DNA of 64,000 nt from Tubiluchus corallicola (taxonomy: Eukaryota > Priapulida > Priapulimorpha > Priapulimorphida > Tubiluchidae), in NCBI GenBank assembly GCA_030141605.1, contig JAQGDQ010002390.1, forward strand, positions 62,001 to 126,000. Direction: 5' to 3'. This document shows positions 46,741-56,493 of the stretch, piece after piece; the first letter of the stretch is position 1; each line of letters starts with the position of its first letter. Both the position numbers and the translations under genes were made by a program. A model generated the notes under the pieces. The model was not told the origin of the DNA, did not search any database, and was given only the letters and a program-made list of their open reading frames with translations.

Positions 46741-48858
46741 CTAAAATACAGAAGAAATCGGAAATAAATACTCATGCTCACGCTCGTGCTCATCGCCTCT
46801 TAAACGAAAATGATAAATCCGAAAGTTTTCAAAAATACGCTGTGTATAATTGCGAGTCTCCCGAAAAGGAATCCTCTCTATCCAGTCAATCACATCATCT
46901 GTCGACATTAAACGAGGATCGCCAAACCGCTCCACCCATTCGTTAGCACGCGATGGACCCGCATTATAAGCCGCAATCGCCAAAACATAACTTCCCTCAA
47001 ACTGCTCCAGCAAGTCCGCAAGATAATGCTGCCCAATCGCAATATTATAAACTGTATTCTTCAATAACTCCTGCGCGCCCCGCCAGCGGATATTATGCTT
47101 TACCGCCGTAACCTTCGCTGTCTCAGGCAAAATCTGCATCATCCCTAAAGCACCCGCAGAACTAGACGCCCGCTTATTAAAAGAACTCTCCTGGCGAACA
47201 ATCGCATGAATCAACGCCGAATCAACCCGTACAGAAATATTATGCCGCTTTAAAACAGATTCCACATCTAAAACCGGCCATCCCTCCACCGCTCTTAAAA
47301 TCCCCTTACGAGACAGCTTCTTCGACCAGTAAACCGCAATATCATACCGCTCAACAGAAAGAGAAAGCTGAGCACACGCAAGCTGTAACTCTATGGGGTC
47401 ATGATCCGTACAAGCCTCCATTAAAAAATTACGCATCCAATCATTGCGCTCCAGCTGCTGTAAAAAATTCACAACACGAACAGGTAAACGATCATAAAAA
47501 TCATACTTTTTTACAGCCTGCAAAGTATCACCACGCGCAAAAAAAGTAAAAATAGGATCAACATCATACTGCTCAAGACGCTCTAAAGCCAACTGGCCAT
47601 AAAATGTCTGCGGCAATAAAATAGCCTTATTATACCAATAATAAGCCTGCTTCTTATCCCCCATATCCTCATGGGATCTTCCAAGCCAATACGCTCCGCG
47701 CGACTTGCTAATCGGAAGAGAGGTCGAATCATAAAAATTCTGAAAATGAGAAATCGCCCACGCCGGCTTTTCCGCGAAACGCAGCGCTATCCAACCCGAC
47801 AACCACTCGGCTTCTATATAAGACGCCCCTTTGGTCAAACCATGCTGCCGTGCCAGCGAAAGCGCCATTTTCGCGTTCCCGAACTCTAGTGCCTTACGCG
47901 CCGCTATAGAACGCTCCACCCAAATCTTTCTATTATAACTCTCCGGAAAAGACGAAGGCCAAGAAACAGATAATAATAATTTTCCCGCCTCCTCATGCCG
48001 TTCAGAACGACGCAGCCAACGAACACGCTCATAAATTAAACCCAGATCTCCCTTCAAATCTAGAGCGACCGCCTCAACAGCCTCCTCAACAGCCGGCGCC
48101 TTGCGCGCCAACGCTAAACGCGCCAACGCTAAAGTCTTATAGCGCTCATCATGAATCAACGCCAGCATCCTATCCGCCGGCTCATACCGCCCAAGCCAAA
48201 TCAGCCTATTTAAACGAGCCCAATGATCCTCTAATGTTAAAAAAAGACTCGCAAGCATATAGAATTTCTGCTCCTGCTGTAAGGAAAAAGATGCTTCAAC
48301 CCATGTATAAGAAGCATACTCACGAGCCTCCTCCATGCGCTGATTGCGCAATAAAGAATCTAAAAAATAAATCTTCCCATTCGCCGTCTTGGGATATTTA
48401 TCTCGAAACCATAACGATATCAGCTCATCATCAACATTACTATCAATACTCTGCTCCATATACTGGGTAATACGACTTTTTAAAGGCCAGTCCGAATGCT
48501 GCTTTAAAAAATCCCACCTCTTCTCAAAAGAAACGTCCCCTTGAGACTCCTCCTCGCCATCCACAGGAGAAGCGTAATGAGCCCACAATGTAAATAAGGA
48601 TAATAAAGAATTCCCCAGCTGGCTGGCTTTCTGCTGCGCATTATCCCACTTCTTGTTATCAATATCCTTTAAAACAGCCTGTGCCTTCTCTATCTCGCTC
48701 TTGGAAAGCTCATGAGGGTTTTCACTCGCCCCAACAGGGCTTCCATAGGTAGAAAACACTATCCCTATAAACAAACAGATCTTATAAAAATAAAATCCCT
48801 CCTTTGAAAATAGGCCTGCTCTTAATCCAACTCTATAGTTCCCTATGCGCAAGATCAT
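46741..48858 (-). CDS. slt: Soluble-type lytic murein transglycosylase
   Basis: 705 residues. N-terminal signal region with hydrophobic FYKICLFIGIVFSTYGSPVGA, long helical superhelix (about 50-530), then the SLT domain: catalytic Glu in AIVRQESSFNKRASS near residue 555, GALGMMQILPETA and AAYNAGPSRANEWVERFG. It cleaves glycan strands in the periplasm. GAGG lies 15 bases upstream. Divergence from dapA-smpB is a common alphaproteobacterial arrangement. Confidence 0.93.
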   Translation of the reverse strand: MILRIGNYRVGLRAGLFSKEGFYFYKICLFIGIVFSTYGSPVGASENPHELSKSEIEKAQAVLKDIDNKKWDNAQQKASQLGNSLLSLFTLWAHYASPVDGEEESQGDVSFEKRWDFLKQHSDWPLKSRITQYMEQSIDSNVDDELISLWFRDKYPKTANGKIYFLDSLLRNQRMEEAREYASYTWVEASFSLQQEQKFYMLASLFLTLEDHWARLNRLIWLGRYEPADRMLALIHDERYKTLALARLALARKAPAVEEAVEAVALDLKGDLGLIYERVRWLRRSERHEEAGKLLLSVSWPSSFPESYNRKIWVERSIAARKALEFGNAKMALSLARQHGLTKGASYIEAEWLSGWIALRFAEKPAWAISHFQNFYDSTSLPISKSRGAYWLGRSHEDMGDKKQAYYWYNKAILLPQTFYGQLALERLEQYDVDPIFTFFARGDTLQAVKKYDFYDRLPVRVVNFLQQLERNDWMRNFLMEACTDHDPIELQLACAQLSLSVERYDIAVYWSKKLSRKGILRAVEGWPVLDVESVLKRHNISVRVDSALIHAIVRQESSFNKRASSSAGALGMMQILPETAKVTAVKHNIRWRGAQELLKNTVYNIAIGQHYLADLLEQFEGSYVLAIAAYNAGPSRANEWVERFGDPRLMSTDDVIDWIERIPFRETRNYTQRIFENFRIYHFRLRGDEHEREHEYLFPISSVF

Positions 48859-48918
48859 AAAATATGTTGCCTCTTATAAATCACAAGTTATACTTATCCA
48901 TTGTATATCTAAACAAAA

Positions 48919-49002
48919 AATTATCTAAATATTAAAATTGTTTAATTATCTACCATACTGAAAATTAGAGTGCCGAAATAAAACACAACATTTAATTATC
49001 TA
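48919..49002. repeat. Three phased direct repeats between slt and dapA
   Basis: AATTATCTA occurs at 48919, 48944 and 48994, i.e. 25 and 50 bases apart. The last two copies share TTTAATTATCTA. The 235-base gap is otherwise AT-rich and carries both divergent promoters. Confidence 0.4.
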
Positions 49003-49093
49003 AGGTAAAAATTGTAGAATATTATTGTAAAAATTACAAATCATTTATTTTAAAATAACATATCCACATAGCTGCTTATTTCAGGAGAAAACA

Positions 49094-49975
49094 ATGTTCA
49101 CTGCGCATGGGTCCATCCCCGCCCTCATAACACCTTTTCAAAACCAGAAGATTGATATAAACACTTTCCAAAATATTGTCAAGTGGCAAATCCAAAGTGG
49201 AAGTCATGCCCTCGTTCCTTCCGGAACAACAGGAGAATCCCCAACCCTCAGCCATCAAGAGCATGAAATGATCATTGAGGCCTGCGTGGAAACTGCGCAA
49301 AAAAAATGCCCAGTTATCGCCGGAACCGGCTCCAACTCTACGCAAAGAGCAATCGCCCTAACACAATTCGCGCAAAAAGTCGGCGCCGACGCCGCCCTCA
49401 TTGTTCTCCCTTACTATAACAAGCCTTCCCAAAAAGGACTCTATGAACATTATAAAGCTATCGCAACCTCTGCCGATATTCCTATCATTATCTATAACAT
49501 ACCAGGACGATGCGTTATCGCTATGAATAACGATACCATGCTGGAACTTACAAAAAAATTCCCAGCCATATGCGGCGTGAAAGACGCGACACAAAACCTC
49601 GAGAAACCAACCATCATGCGCGATCTCGCCGGAGAAAATTTCTGCCTCCTCTCCGGAGATGACCCAACATCCTTGCCCTTTCTCGCCGCCGGAGGCCACG
49701 GCTGCATCTCGGTAACAGCCAATATAGCACCAGAACTCTGCGCCAGCATGCATATCGCATGGCAAAATCGCCAGTATGAAAAAGCACTGGAAATCCACCA
49801 GCGCCTTATGCCCCTCCATAACGCTCTCTTCTGTGATACAAGCCCCGTACCCGTGAAATACGCAGCCTCCCTTCTGGGACTTTGCTCCCCTGAAGTCCGC
49901 CTCCCTCTCTATGAACTTTCCGACGAAAATAAACGCCATATCCAAAATATTATGAAATCTACAGGCATACTATAA
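49094..49975 (+). CDS. dapA: 4-hydroxy-tetrahydrodipicolinate synthase
   Basis: Condenses pyruvate with aspartate semialdehyde toward lysine and diaminopimelate. 293 residues. GTTGESPTL near residue 44, Tyr in YNIPGR, the Schiff-base Lys in CGVKDAT, and GGHGCISV near 195. AGGAG 7 bases before the ATG. smpB starts 12 bases behind and is probably cotranscribed. Confidence 0.96.
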   Translation: MFTAHGSIPALITPFQNQKIDINTFQNIVKWQIQSGSHALVPSGTTGESPTLSHQEHEMIIEACVETAQKKCPVIAGTGSNSTQRAIALTQFAQKVGADAALIVLPYYNKPSQKGLYEHYKAIATSADIPIIIYNIPGRCVIAMNNDTMLELTKKFPAICGVKDATQNLEKPTIMRDLAGENFCLLSGDDPTSLPFLAAGGHGCISVTANIAPELCASMHIAWQNRQYEKALEIHQRLMPLHNALFCDTSPVPVKYAASLLGLCSPEVRLPLYELSDENKRHIQNIMKSTGIL

Positions 49976-49987
49976 GGGCAAACCCTC

Positions 49988-50467
49988 ATGGCTAAAAAAA
50001 AGACCGCACCGGAAAATATAAAAATTATCGCTCAAAACCGAAAAGCCAGATTCCTTTATAAAATTATTGAAACATTCGAAGCCGGCATCATCCTAAAAGG
50101 ATCAGAAGTCAAATCCCTGCGACTGGGGCAGGCCAGCATTAACGAAAGTTACGTCTCTGTTCATCAGGGGAAACTTATGCTTATCAACGCCTCTATTTCC
50201 CCTTATAAAAACAGCGCCCACTTTACTCATGAGGAACGACAGGCCCGAACTCTGCTTATGCATAAAAAAGAAATCAAACGATTCATCGGCGCTATCGAAC
50301 GAAAAGGATTAACCCTAATTCCCCTCATGCTTTATTTCAACAAACGCGGAATCGCGAAAGTAAAAATCGCCCTCGCGTCCGGAAAAACAAAGATCGATCA
50401 ACGGCAAACCATCAAAGAAAGAGAATGGAAACGAGAACAGGGACGCTTACTGCGCAATAAATATTAA
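49988..50467 (+). CDS. smpB: tmRNA-binding protein SmpB
   Basis: Delivers tmRNA to stalled ribosomes. 159 residues. KIIAQNRKARFLYKI, the hallmark FEAGIILKGSEVKSLR and the Lys/Arg-rich C-terminal tail DQRQTIKEREWKREQGRLL are present. tmRNA itself is not in the window. Confidence 0.96.
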   Translation: MAKKKTAPENIKIIAQNRKARFLYKIIETFEAGIILKGSEVKSLRLGQASINESYVSVHQGKLMLINASISPYKNSAHFTHEERQARTLLMHKKEIKRFIGAIERKGLTLIPLMLYFNKRGIAKVKIALASGKTKIDQRQTIKEREWKREQGRLLRNKY

Positions 50468-50538
50468 CATCCTAAAAAAATACCCTTAAAATCTAACAGA
50501 GTATAATAAACACAGCTCTCTTACCGCCCCATACACGC

Positions 50539-50979
50539 TTACGGTGCCGCGTAAAGCCGCTGCGCCCGTTTTTCAAACGCGTTCACCATCTGCCTGTTCA
50601 CCTCGTGAAACAAAGAAGACGCCAGCTTTGATAAAAAATGAGAGCGAAACTCAAAATCAATAAAAAAAGCCACATGGCACCCTTGCGATTCCTCATCTTG
50701 GTGAAAAATCCAATGGCTGTTCAAATGTTTAAACGGCCCCTCTACCAGCTCGATATCAATACGAGAAGGATAATATAGCGTATCACGCGTTATAAATGTC
50801 TCCGTTATAACACCTAAACCCGAGGTTATACCAACGAGCAACGTATCATCCCGACTCTCCAAAAGCACCACCTCCTTACACCATGGTAAAAAGGCAGGAT
50901 ATTTCTCCACATCCGACACAAGCGTAAACAGTTGCTCGGCGGAAAATGAGAAAAAACGCTTCTCCTTATAAATCGGCAT
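50539..50979 (-). CDS. ratA: RatA/Coq10 family START-fold protein
   Basis: 146 residues: [26 protein letters not shown] and a late [16 protein letters not shown] are typical. In alphaproteobacteria this gene regularly follows lipA and resembles ubiquinone-binding Coq10. The E. coli relative RatA has been reported to block ribosome association, but that activity is not shown for this branch. It overlaps lipA by 14 bases, indicating coupled translation. Confidence 0.88.
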   Translation of the reverse strand: MPIYKEKRFFSFSAEQLFTLVSDVEKYPAFLPWCKEVVLLESRDDTLLVGITSGLGVITETFITRDTLYYPSRIDIELVEGPFKHLNSHWIFHQDEESQGCHVAFFIDFEFRSHFLSKLASSLFHEVNRQMVNAFEKRAQRLYAAP

Positions 50980-51913
50980 GGGTTTCTTCCTGTCTCAGCT
51001 GTCGCTCCCGCGCTTTTCTCAAAAGAGCAAAATCATCATCCGCATGATAGGAAGAGCGCGTTAAAGGACTCGCCGAAACCATCAAAAACCCCTTGCTCTC
51101 AGCAGACTTTTCATAATCCTTAAATTGCTCCGGCGTTACAAAATCCATCACTGGCCAATGATAAGACGTCGGCTGTAAATATTGCCCAATCGTCAAAAAA
51201 TCCACCCGCGCAGAGCGCAAATCATCCATAACCTGCAAAACCTCTCCTTTTTCTTCCCCAAGCCCAACCATCATACCCGATTTCGTAAAAATTCCCGCAT
51301 CAAGATCACGAACCCTCGACAATAACTGAAGACTATGAAAATAACGAGCGCTCGGACTTATCTCACGATAAAGACGGGGAACAGTTTCTATATTATGGTT
51401 GAAAACATCCGGCCTCGCCTTCACAACCTTCTCCAGCGCCCCTACCTTACCCCGAAAATCCGGCGTTAAAACCTCTATCGTTATAGAGGGGCTTTGAGCA
51501 CGAACCTCCCGTATACAAGCCGCGAACTGTTCCGCCCCCCCATCATCGAGATCATCCCGATCAACAGAGGTAATCACCAAATAACTCAATCGCATCTTCC
51601 GCGCCATAAGAGCGATATTCTCAGGCTCGGAACTATCAAGCGCCTCGGGCTTTCCAGACTTTACATTGCAAAACCGGCAGGAACGTGTGCAAATATCGCC
51701 CAGAATCATCACAGCCGCATGCCCGCGCTGCCAGCATTCTCCAATATTCGGACAGGCCGCCTCCTCACAAATCGTATGTAACGAGCTTTCCCTCACCAAC
51801 GAACGCGTCTCTAAATATCCCTCAGATACCGGTGCCCTCACCCGTAACCAAGGCGGCTTTCTGAGAAACGCTTTCTGCTGGCTTTTCAATCTCTCACGCC
51901 GAACTTTATTCAT
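50966..51913 (-). CDS. lipA: Lipoyl synthase
   Basis: Radical-SAM enzyme inserting two sulfurs into octanoyl groups of pyruvate and 2-oxoglutarate dehydrogenase. 315 residues. Auxiliary cluster [13 protein letters not shown], radical-SAM [10 protein letters not shown], and the C-terminal RSSYHADD serine motif. Followed by ratA. The presence of LipA suggests lipoylated complexes exist despite the fermentative traits. Confidence 0.96.
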   Translation of the reverse strand: MNKVRRERLKSQQKAFLRKPPWLRVRAPVSEGYLETRSLVRESSLHTICEEAACPNIGECWQRGHAAVMILGDICTRSCRFCNVKSGKPEALDSSEPENIALMARKMRLSYLVITSVDRDDLDDGGAEQFAACIREVRAQSPSITIEVLTPDFRGKVGALEKVVKARPDVFNHNIETVPRLYREISPSARYFHSLQLLSRVRDLDAGIFTKSGMMVGLGEEKGEVLQVMDDLRSARVDFLTIGQYLQPTSYHWPVMDFVTPEQFKDYEKSAESKGFLMVSASPLTRSSYHADDDFALLRKARERQLRQEETHADL

Positions 51914-51961
51914 AAAAATACCCTAAAATCACTCCTCAAATATACCTTAAACCTATAATAG

Positions 51962-52288
51962 CTAATCCAGATCATCAAGTAAAATAACAATCTCATCATC
52001 CAAACCCATATGAAGAACAATCCGCGCACGCTCCTCTAAAAAATCCAAGTCCAAACTCTCCGGATAAAGACTCTTGACACGCACTTCAAGCGCAAACCTC
52101 TCCTCTTGCAGCTCATCCAGCCGCTGCCGCGCTTGCTCTATATCCTGCCGCAAGTTAAAAAAAACAGAAAAACTCTGCTGCCCCCTCATAATATGGCTTA
52201 AAAACCACGCCACAAGAATAAGCATTAAAAATAAAACGACACACTTGATTAATGGCGCGAAAAAAGATTCAATAGCGGATTTTCTCAT
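51962..52288 (-). CDS. ftsB: FtsB/DivIC family septum formation initiator
   Basis: 108 residues: one N-terminal membrane span (about 14-32), then a coiled coil rich in Glu/Arg/Leu (about 45-75, QDIEQARQRLDELQEERFAL) and the end LEERARIVLHMG. It recruits late division proteins with FtsL/FtsQ. In other alphaproteobacteria it precedes the pdh-lipA cluster; here pdh genes are missing between it and lipA. Confidence 0.88.
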   Translation of the reverse strand: MRKSAIESFFAPLIKCVVLFLMLILVAWFLSHIMRGQQSFSVFFNLRQDIEQARQRLDELQEERFALEVRVKSLYPESLDLDFLEERARIVLHMGLDDEIVILLDDLD

Positions 52289-52548
52289 TAAACAAATACC
52301 TTGGCTGCAGATCGATTGTAGAAAGTATAAAGCTAAAATATTTATAATCCATTAAATCTTATCTTAAAGTCTTACCTCCATCCCTCTTAAAGCCGTGTTT
52401 CCCATCCCCCTAAATATCAAAATAAAGCCTCCCTCATAGCATAAAATTACCGCCCGCCTTCTTTCCCTTATTGCATTTCACAGCAACTATGCCATAAAAT
52501 AGCTTTGGAAATTTTACACAATTACAGACTTTAAATGCGGGTCCCTTC

Positions 52549-55500
52549 ATGAATAAAAAACAATCTAATTTCATACATTTAAGAGTACATTCCGCTTATT
52601 CTCTCGCTGAAAGCGCCATTAAAACAGAAGAGCTGCTCAAACAATGCAAAGACAATAATATGCCCGCTGTCGCCATAACCGATACCAATAATATCTTCGG
52701 CGCAAGAGAATTTTCACTTCAGGCAATCAACGCCGGTATCCAACCTATTATCGGCTGCCAGATTACCCTTAACCATAACAGAACCTCCAGCGAACTCCCT
52801 CTCCTTGTGCAAGACGAAACCGGCTATAAAAATCTTCTGCGGCTTTTGTCAAACGCTTACCTCAGTAATAAAAATATATTCGTCACCCTTGAACAGCTGA
52901 GCGCTGCCTCCCAAGGCCTTATCGCTCTCTCCGGAGGAGACAGCGGCCCCATAGGAGCCGCCCTTGAACACAATAGCTATAAAGACGCGGAAACCATAAC
53001 AAAAACACTCGCAACCCTCTTTCAAAACAGATTCTATATGGAGATTATGCGCCATAACCTTCCTCAACAGAAAAAATCAGAAGCTGTTTTTATCGACCTC
53101 GCCCTGAAATATACCCTCCCTCTTGTCGCGACAAATAACTGCTTCTTCCCAACAGCAGAAATGTATGAAGCAAGCGATATCCTTCTGTGTATCGCCCAAG
53201 GAACTGTCATAACAGACGAAAACAGACGCCACCTAACACCCTCTCACTATCTGAAAAACTCCCAGGAAATGGAAGAGCTCTTCGCCGATATACCAGAGTC
53301 CATAACCAATACACGCGTCATCGCTCAACGATGCGCTTTCCTGATAGATAAAAAAACACCGTCACTCCCTCACGCCTTCGGTCCCGACATCAATGAAGAT
53401 AAAAAATTGGAAGAAGAAGCGCTCGCTGGCTTGCAAACCCGCCTAGAAAACGCCGTATTTACAGAGTCCTTAACACAAGAGGAAAAAAAAGATATCCAAA
53501 TACGCTACACACAAAGACTAAACTATGAAATCAGCGTCATTACAGACATGGGATTCTCTGGATATTTCCTGATTGTCGCTGACTTTATCGGATGGGCGAA
53601 GCAACACGAAATTCCCGTCGGACCCGGACGAGGATCCGGCGCCGGCTCCCTAGTCGCTTGGTCGCTTTTCATCACAGACTTGGATCCTATTCGATTCGAC
53701 CTCCTGTTTGAACGATTCCTCAATCCTGAACGCGTCTCCATGCCGGACTTCGATATCGATTTCTGCCAAGAACGCCGCGACGAAGTTATCCATTACGTAC
53801 AGAAAAAATACGGAAAGGAAAATGTCGCGCAAATCATCACATTCGGAAAACTCAAAGCGCGAGCCGTCATCCGAGATGTCACGCGCGTGCTCAATATGCC
53901 ATGGTCCCTAGGCGATAAAATCGCTAAAATGATCCCAAGTCAACCTGGGAAAGAAATCTCCCTAACCCAGGCCATCAAAACAGAACCAAACCTGAAAGAA
54001 TTCCTAAACGAGGACCCGCAAGCTAAACAAATCGTCAATATCGGAAAACAACTTGAAGGACTCTATCGACACGCCTCGACACACGCCGCGGGCGTGGTGA
54101 TAGGATCACAAAAACTCAAAGAGATAATCCCTCTCTATCGCGATCCGGGATCGGATATGCCTGTAACAGGATTCAATATGAAATATATCGAAGATACAGG
54201 CCTGATTAAATTCGACTTTCTTGGGCTGAAAACCCTCTCTATGCTTAAAAAAACCGTAGAGCTTATTCAGAAAACAGAACATAAAAATATCGATATATCA
54301 ACACTCCCCCTTGATGACAACGCTGTTTTCGACCTGCTTTCCAGCGGAAATACACTGGGAGTCTTTCAGATGGAAAGCGCCGGAATGCGCGACGTGCTTC
54401 GGAAAATGAAACCCGATAGCTTTGAGGATATTATCGCAGCTGTCTCCCTCTATCGCCCCGGCCCAATGGACAATATACAAAGCTATGTCAAACGAAAACA
54501 CGGGCTGGAAAAAATCAACTATATGCATGACTCCCTAAAGCCGATTTTACAAGAAACATTCGGCATCATGGTCTATCAGGAACAAGTCATGCAAATCGCC
54601 CAAACAATGGCACGCTATACCTTGGGAGCCGCCGATCTACTCAGACGCGCCATGGGAAAAAAAATCGCCTCCCAAATGGAAGAACAACGGGAAATCTTTA
54701 TCCGTGGCGCCATGGAAAACACTATCCATAAATCCGTCGCTCAAAATGTCTTTGAGCAAATGGCAAAATTCGCCAGCTACGGATTTAACAAATCCCACGC
54801 CGCCGCCTACGCCCTCATTGCCTACCAAACAGCCTGGTTCAAAACCCACTATCCCGTAGAATTTATCGCCGCACTTATCACATTTGATATCGATAACACC
54901 GATAAAATCAACCTGTATATCCAAGACGCGAAATCCATGAATATTACCGTATTACCTCCCGATATCAACAATTCCTTCCCTTTTTTCCACGTAAGAAAAA
55001 ATAAAGACGGAACAAAAAATATCCTCTATGCCCTTTCCGCAATTAAAAATATCAGCCAGCAAACCATGTCTATCCTTGTACAGGAAAGAGAAAAAAATGG
55101 CCCCTTTACAACACTCAATGACCTCATGGAACGCGTCGACCTTAAAAGAATATCTAAACGACAACTTGAAAATCTCATCAAAGCAGGCGCCTGCGATTCC
55201 CTGAAAGTTGACCGGAAAAGACTCCTTGTGCATATCGAATCAATTCTCAAACATTCCGCTGCCTTCTGGGAAGAAAAAAATAGCGCGCAGATCAACCTGT
55301 TTAACAATAACTCCAACCAAGAAAAACACACGCTTGCCTTCTCACTCCCCCATGAATCCCCTTGGGGCCAAACCGAAAAATTAAACGCTGAACTTGAAGC
55401 CGCAGGGCTTTATCTATCAGCGCACCCCCTGGATTCCTGGCACGAAAAACTGAAAAAAATGAATATACAATCCATTCAGAAGATTACAGAAAAACAAAAA

Positions 55501-55992
55501 ACAAACCATACGGCCACAATGGCCGGAGTTGTCATGAATACAAAAATTCGCCGCTCCAAAAAAGGAAACCGCTTCGCATTTATCCTCTTCTCGGACTCAA
55601 CAGGAAGCTTTGAGGTCACAATGTTCTCCGAAATACTCTCTCAGTGCGAGCAAGAACTCAAAACAGGAAACGCCTTTATCCTCAACGTAAACGTAGAATG
55701 GAGCGACAATACCATCAACCTGACCGCTATTGGACTCTCCTCCCTTGAGAAAAAAATTCTCACAAAGCAAAATACCCTCCACCTCCAAATCAACCAGCTA
55801 ACAGCCCTAGACTCCCTTCACGAAATCCTAAAAAATAACGAGGCGGGCCTAAGCCATATCTACCTTTCCTTGCCTGTGATAAACCAAACCCACCAGGCAA
55901 CCCTCCGCCTCCCCAAAACCTACCATATTGACTTTAATATCATAACAAAAATCAAAGATATACAAGGGATTCATATCGTCCCTCAACTATAA
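52549..55992 (+). CDS. dnaE: DNA polymerase III alpha subunit
   Basis: Replicative polymerase core. 1147 residues, DnaE1 type. PHP domain from HLRVHSAYSLAES, GRGSGAGSLVAW near 365, catalytic PDFDIDFCQERRDEVI near 400, palm/fingers with YRPGPMDNI and GFNKSHAAAYALIAYQTAWFK, then helix-hairpin-helix and an OB-fold (about 985-1060, TMAGVVMNTKIRRSKKG). The 260-base gap before it has no other gene. Confidence 0.96.
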   Translation: MNKKQSNFIHLRVHSAYSLAESAIKTEELLKQCKDNNMPAVAITDTNNIFGAREFSLQAINAGIQPIIGCQITLNHNRTSSELPLLVQDETGYKNLLRLLSNAYLSNKNIFVTLEQLSAASQGLIALSGGDSGPIGAALEHNSYKDAETITKTLATLFQNRFYMEIMRHNLPQQKKSEAVFIDLALKYTLPLVATNNCFFPTAEMYEASDILLCIAQGTVITDENRRHLTPSHYLKNSQEMEELFADIPESITNTRVIAQRCAFLIDKKTPSLPHAFGPDINEDKKLEEEALAGLQTRLENAVFTESLTQEEKKDIQIRYTQRLNYEISVITDMGFSGYFLIVADFIGWAKQHEIPVGPGRGSGAGSLVAWSLFITDLDPIRFDLLFERFLNPERVSMPDFDIDFCQERRDEVIHYVQKKYGKENVAQIITFGKLKARAVIRDVTRVLNMPWSLGDKIAKMIPSQPGKEISLTQAIKTEPNLKEFLNEDPQAKQIVNIGKQLEGLYRHASTHAAGVVIGSQKLKEIIPLYRDPGSDMPVTGFNMKYIEDTGLIKFDFLGLKTLSMLKKTVELIQKTEHKNIDISTLPLDDNAVFDLLSSGNTLGVFQMESAGMRDVLRKMKPDSFEDIIAAVSLYRPGPMDNIQSYVKRKHGLEKINYMHDSLKPILQETFGIMVYQEQVMQIAQTMARYTLGAADLLRRAMGKKIASQMEEQREIFIRGAMENTIHKSVAQNVFEQMAKFASYGFNKSHAAAYALIAYQTAWFKTHYPVEFIAALITFDIDNTDKINLYIQDAKSMNITVLPPDINNSFPFFHVRKNKDGTKNILYALSAIKNISQQTMSILVQEREKNGPFTTLNDLMERVDLKRISKRQLENLIKAGACDSLKVDRKRLLVHIESILKHSAAFWEEKNSAQINLFNNNSNQEKHTLAFSLPHESPWGQTEKLNAELEAAGLYLSAHPLDSWHEKLKKMNIQSIQKITEKQKTNHTATMAGVVMNTKIRRSKKGNRFAFILFSDSTGSFEVTMFSEILSQCEQELKTGNAFILNVNVEWSDNTINLTAIGLSSLEKKILTKQNTLHLQINQLTALDSLHEILKNNEAGLSHIYLSLPVINQTHQATLRLPKTYHIDFNIITKIKDIQGIHIVPQL

Positions 55993-56007
55993 AATAAATA
56001 TTTCCTC

Positions 56008-56016
56008 TGTTATAAT
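56008..56016 (+). promoter_or_regulatory. Extended -10 promoter for the arsC-like gene
   Basis: TGTTATAAT, an extended -10 match, about 80 bases before the start codon. Confidence 0.4.
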
Positions 56017-56095
56017 TTTCATAAAATGAGTACACTGTGAAATAAATAATAAAAAAATATCAGGGTCAACCAGCTAAAACTAAGGAGCTTTAAAC

Positions 56096-56446
56096 ATGAC
56101 AACCTCTATTATTAAACTTTACCATAACCCGGACTGTTCGAAATCTCGCACTGCCGTGGCCCTGCTGGAGGAACACCATGCTGAATTCCAAATCGTCCAT
56201 TATATGAAAACGCCACCAACACCACAGGATATTAAAAAAATCTTGGCAGCCCTTAATAAAACTGCCCATGATATCATTCGCGAAAAAGAGGCTCGGGAAA
56301 GTGAAATAGACCTTAGTTCTACAGATGAAGAAGAACTTATCCAAACATTGTCCAAACATCCTCATCTTTTGCAAAGACCGATCGCTATCATAAATGATAA
56401 AGCCGAAATCGGCCGCCCGCCAGAAAATATCCTAAAACTTCTATAA
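56096..56446 (+). CDS. arsC: Arsenate reductase (ArsC/glutaredoxin-type)
   Basis: 116 residues. Cys14 in YHNPDCSKSR is the catalytic thiol of this group, and LLQRPIAIINDKAEIGRPPENI carries the Arg positions that bind the arsenate anion. Reduces arsenate with glutathione/glutaredoxin by family, although such genes outside ars operons (YffB-like) often have unknown targets; no arsR or arsB here. AAGGAG precedes the ATG. Confidence 0.88.
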   Translation: MTTSIIKLYHNPDCSKSRTAVALLEEHHAEFQIVHYMKTPPTPQDIKKILAALNKTAHDIIREKEARESEIDLSSTDEEELIQTLSKHPHLLQRPIAIINDKAEIGRPPENILKLL

Positions 56447-56493
56447 CTCTTTGAAATCACGGTTTCATAAAAAATCTAAAAAGATACACTTAA

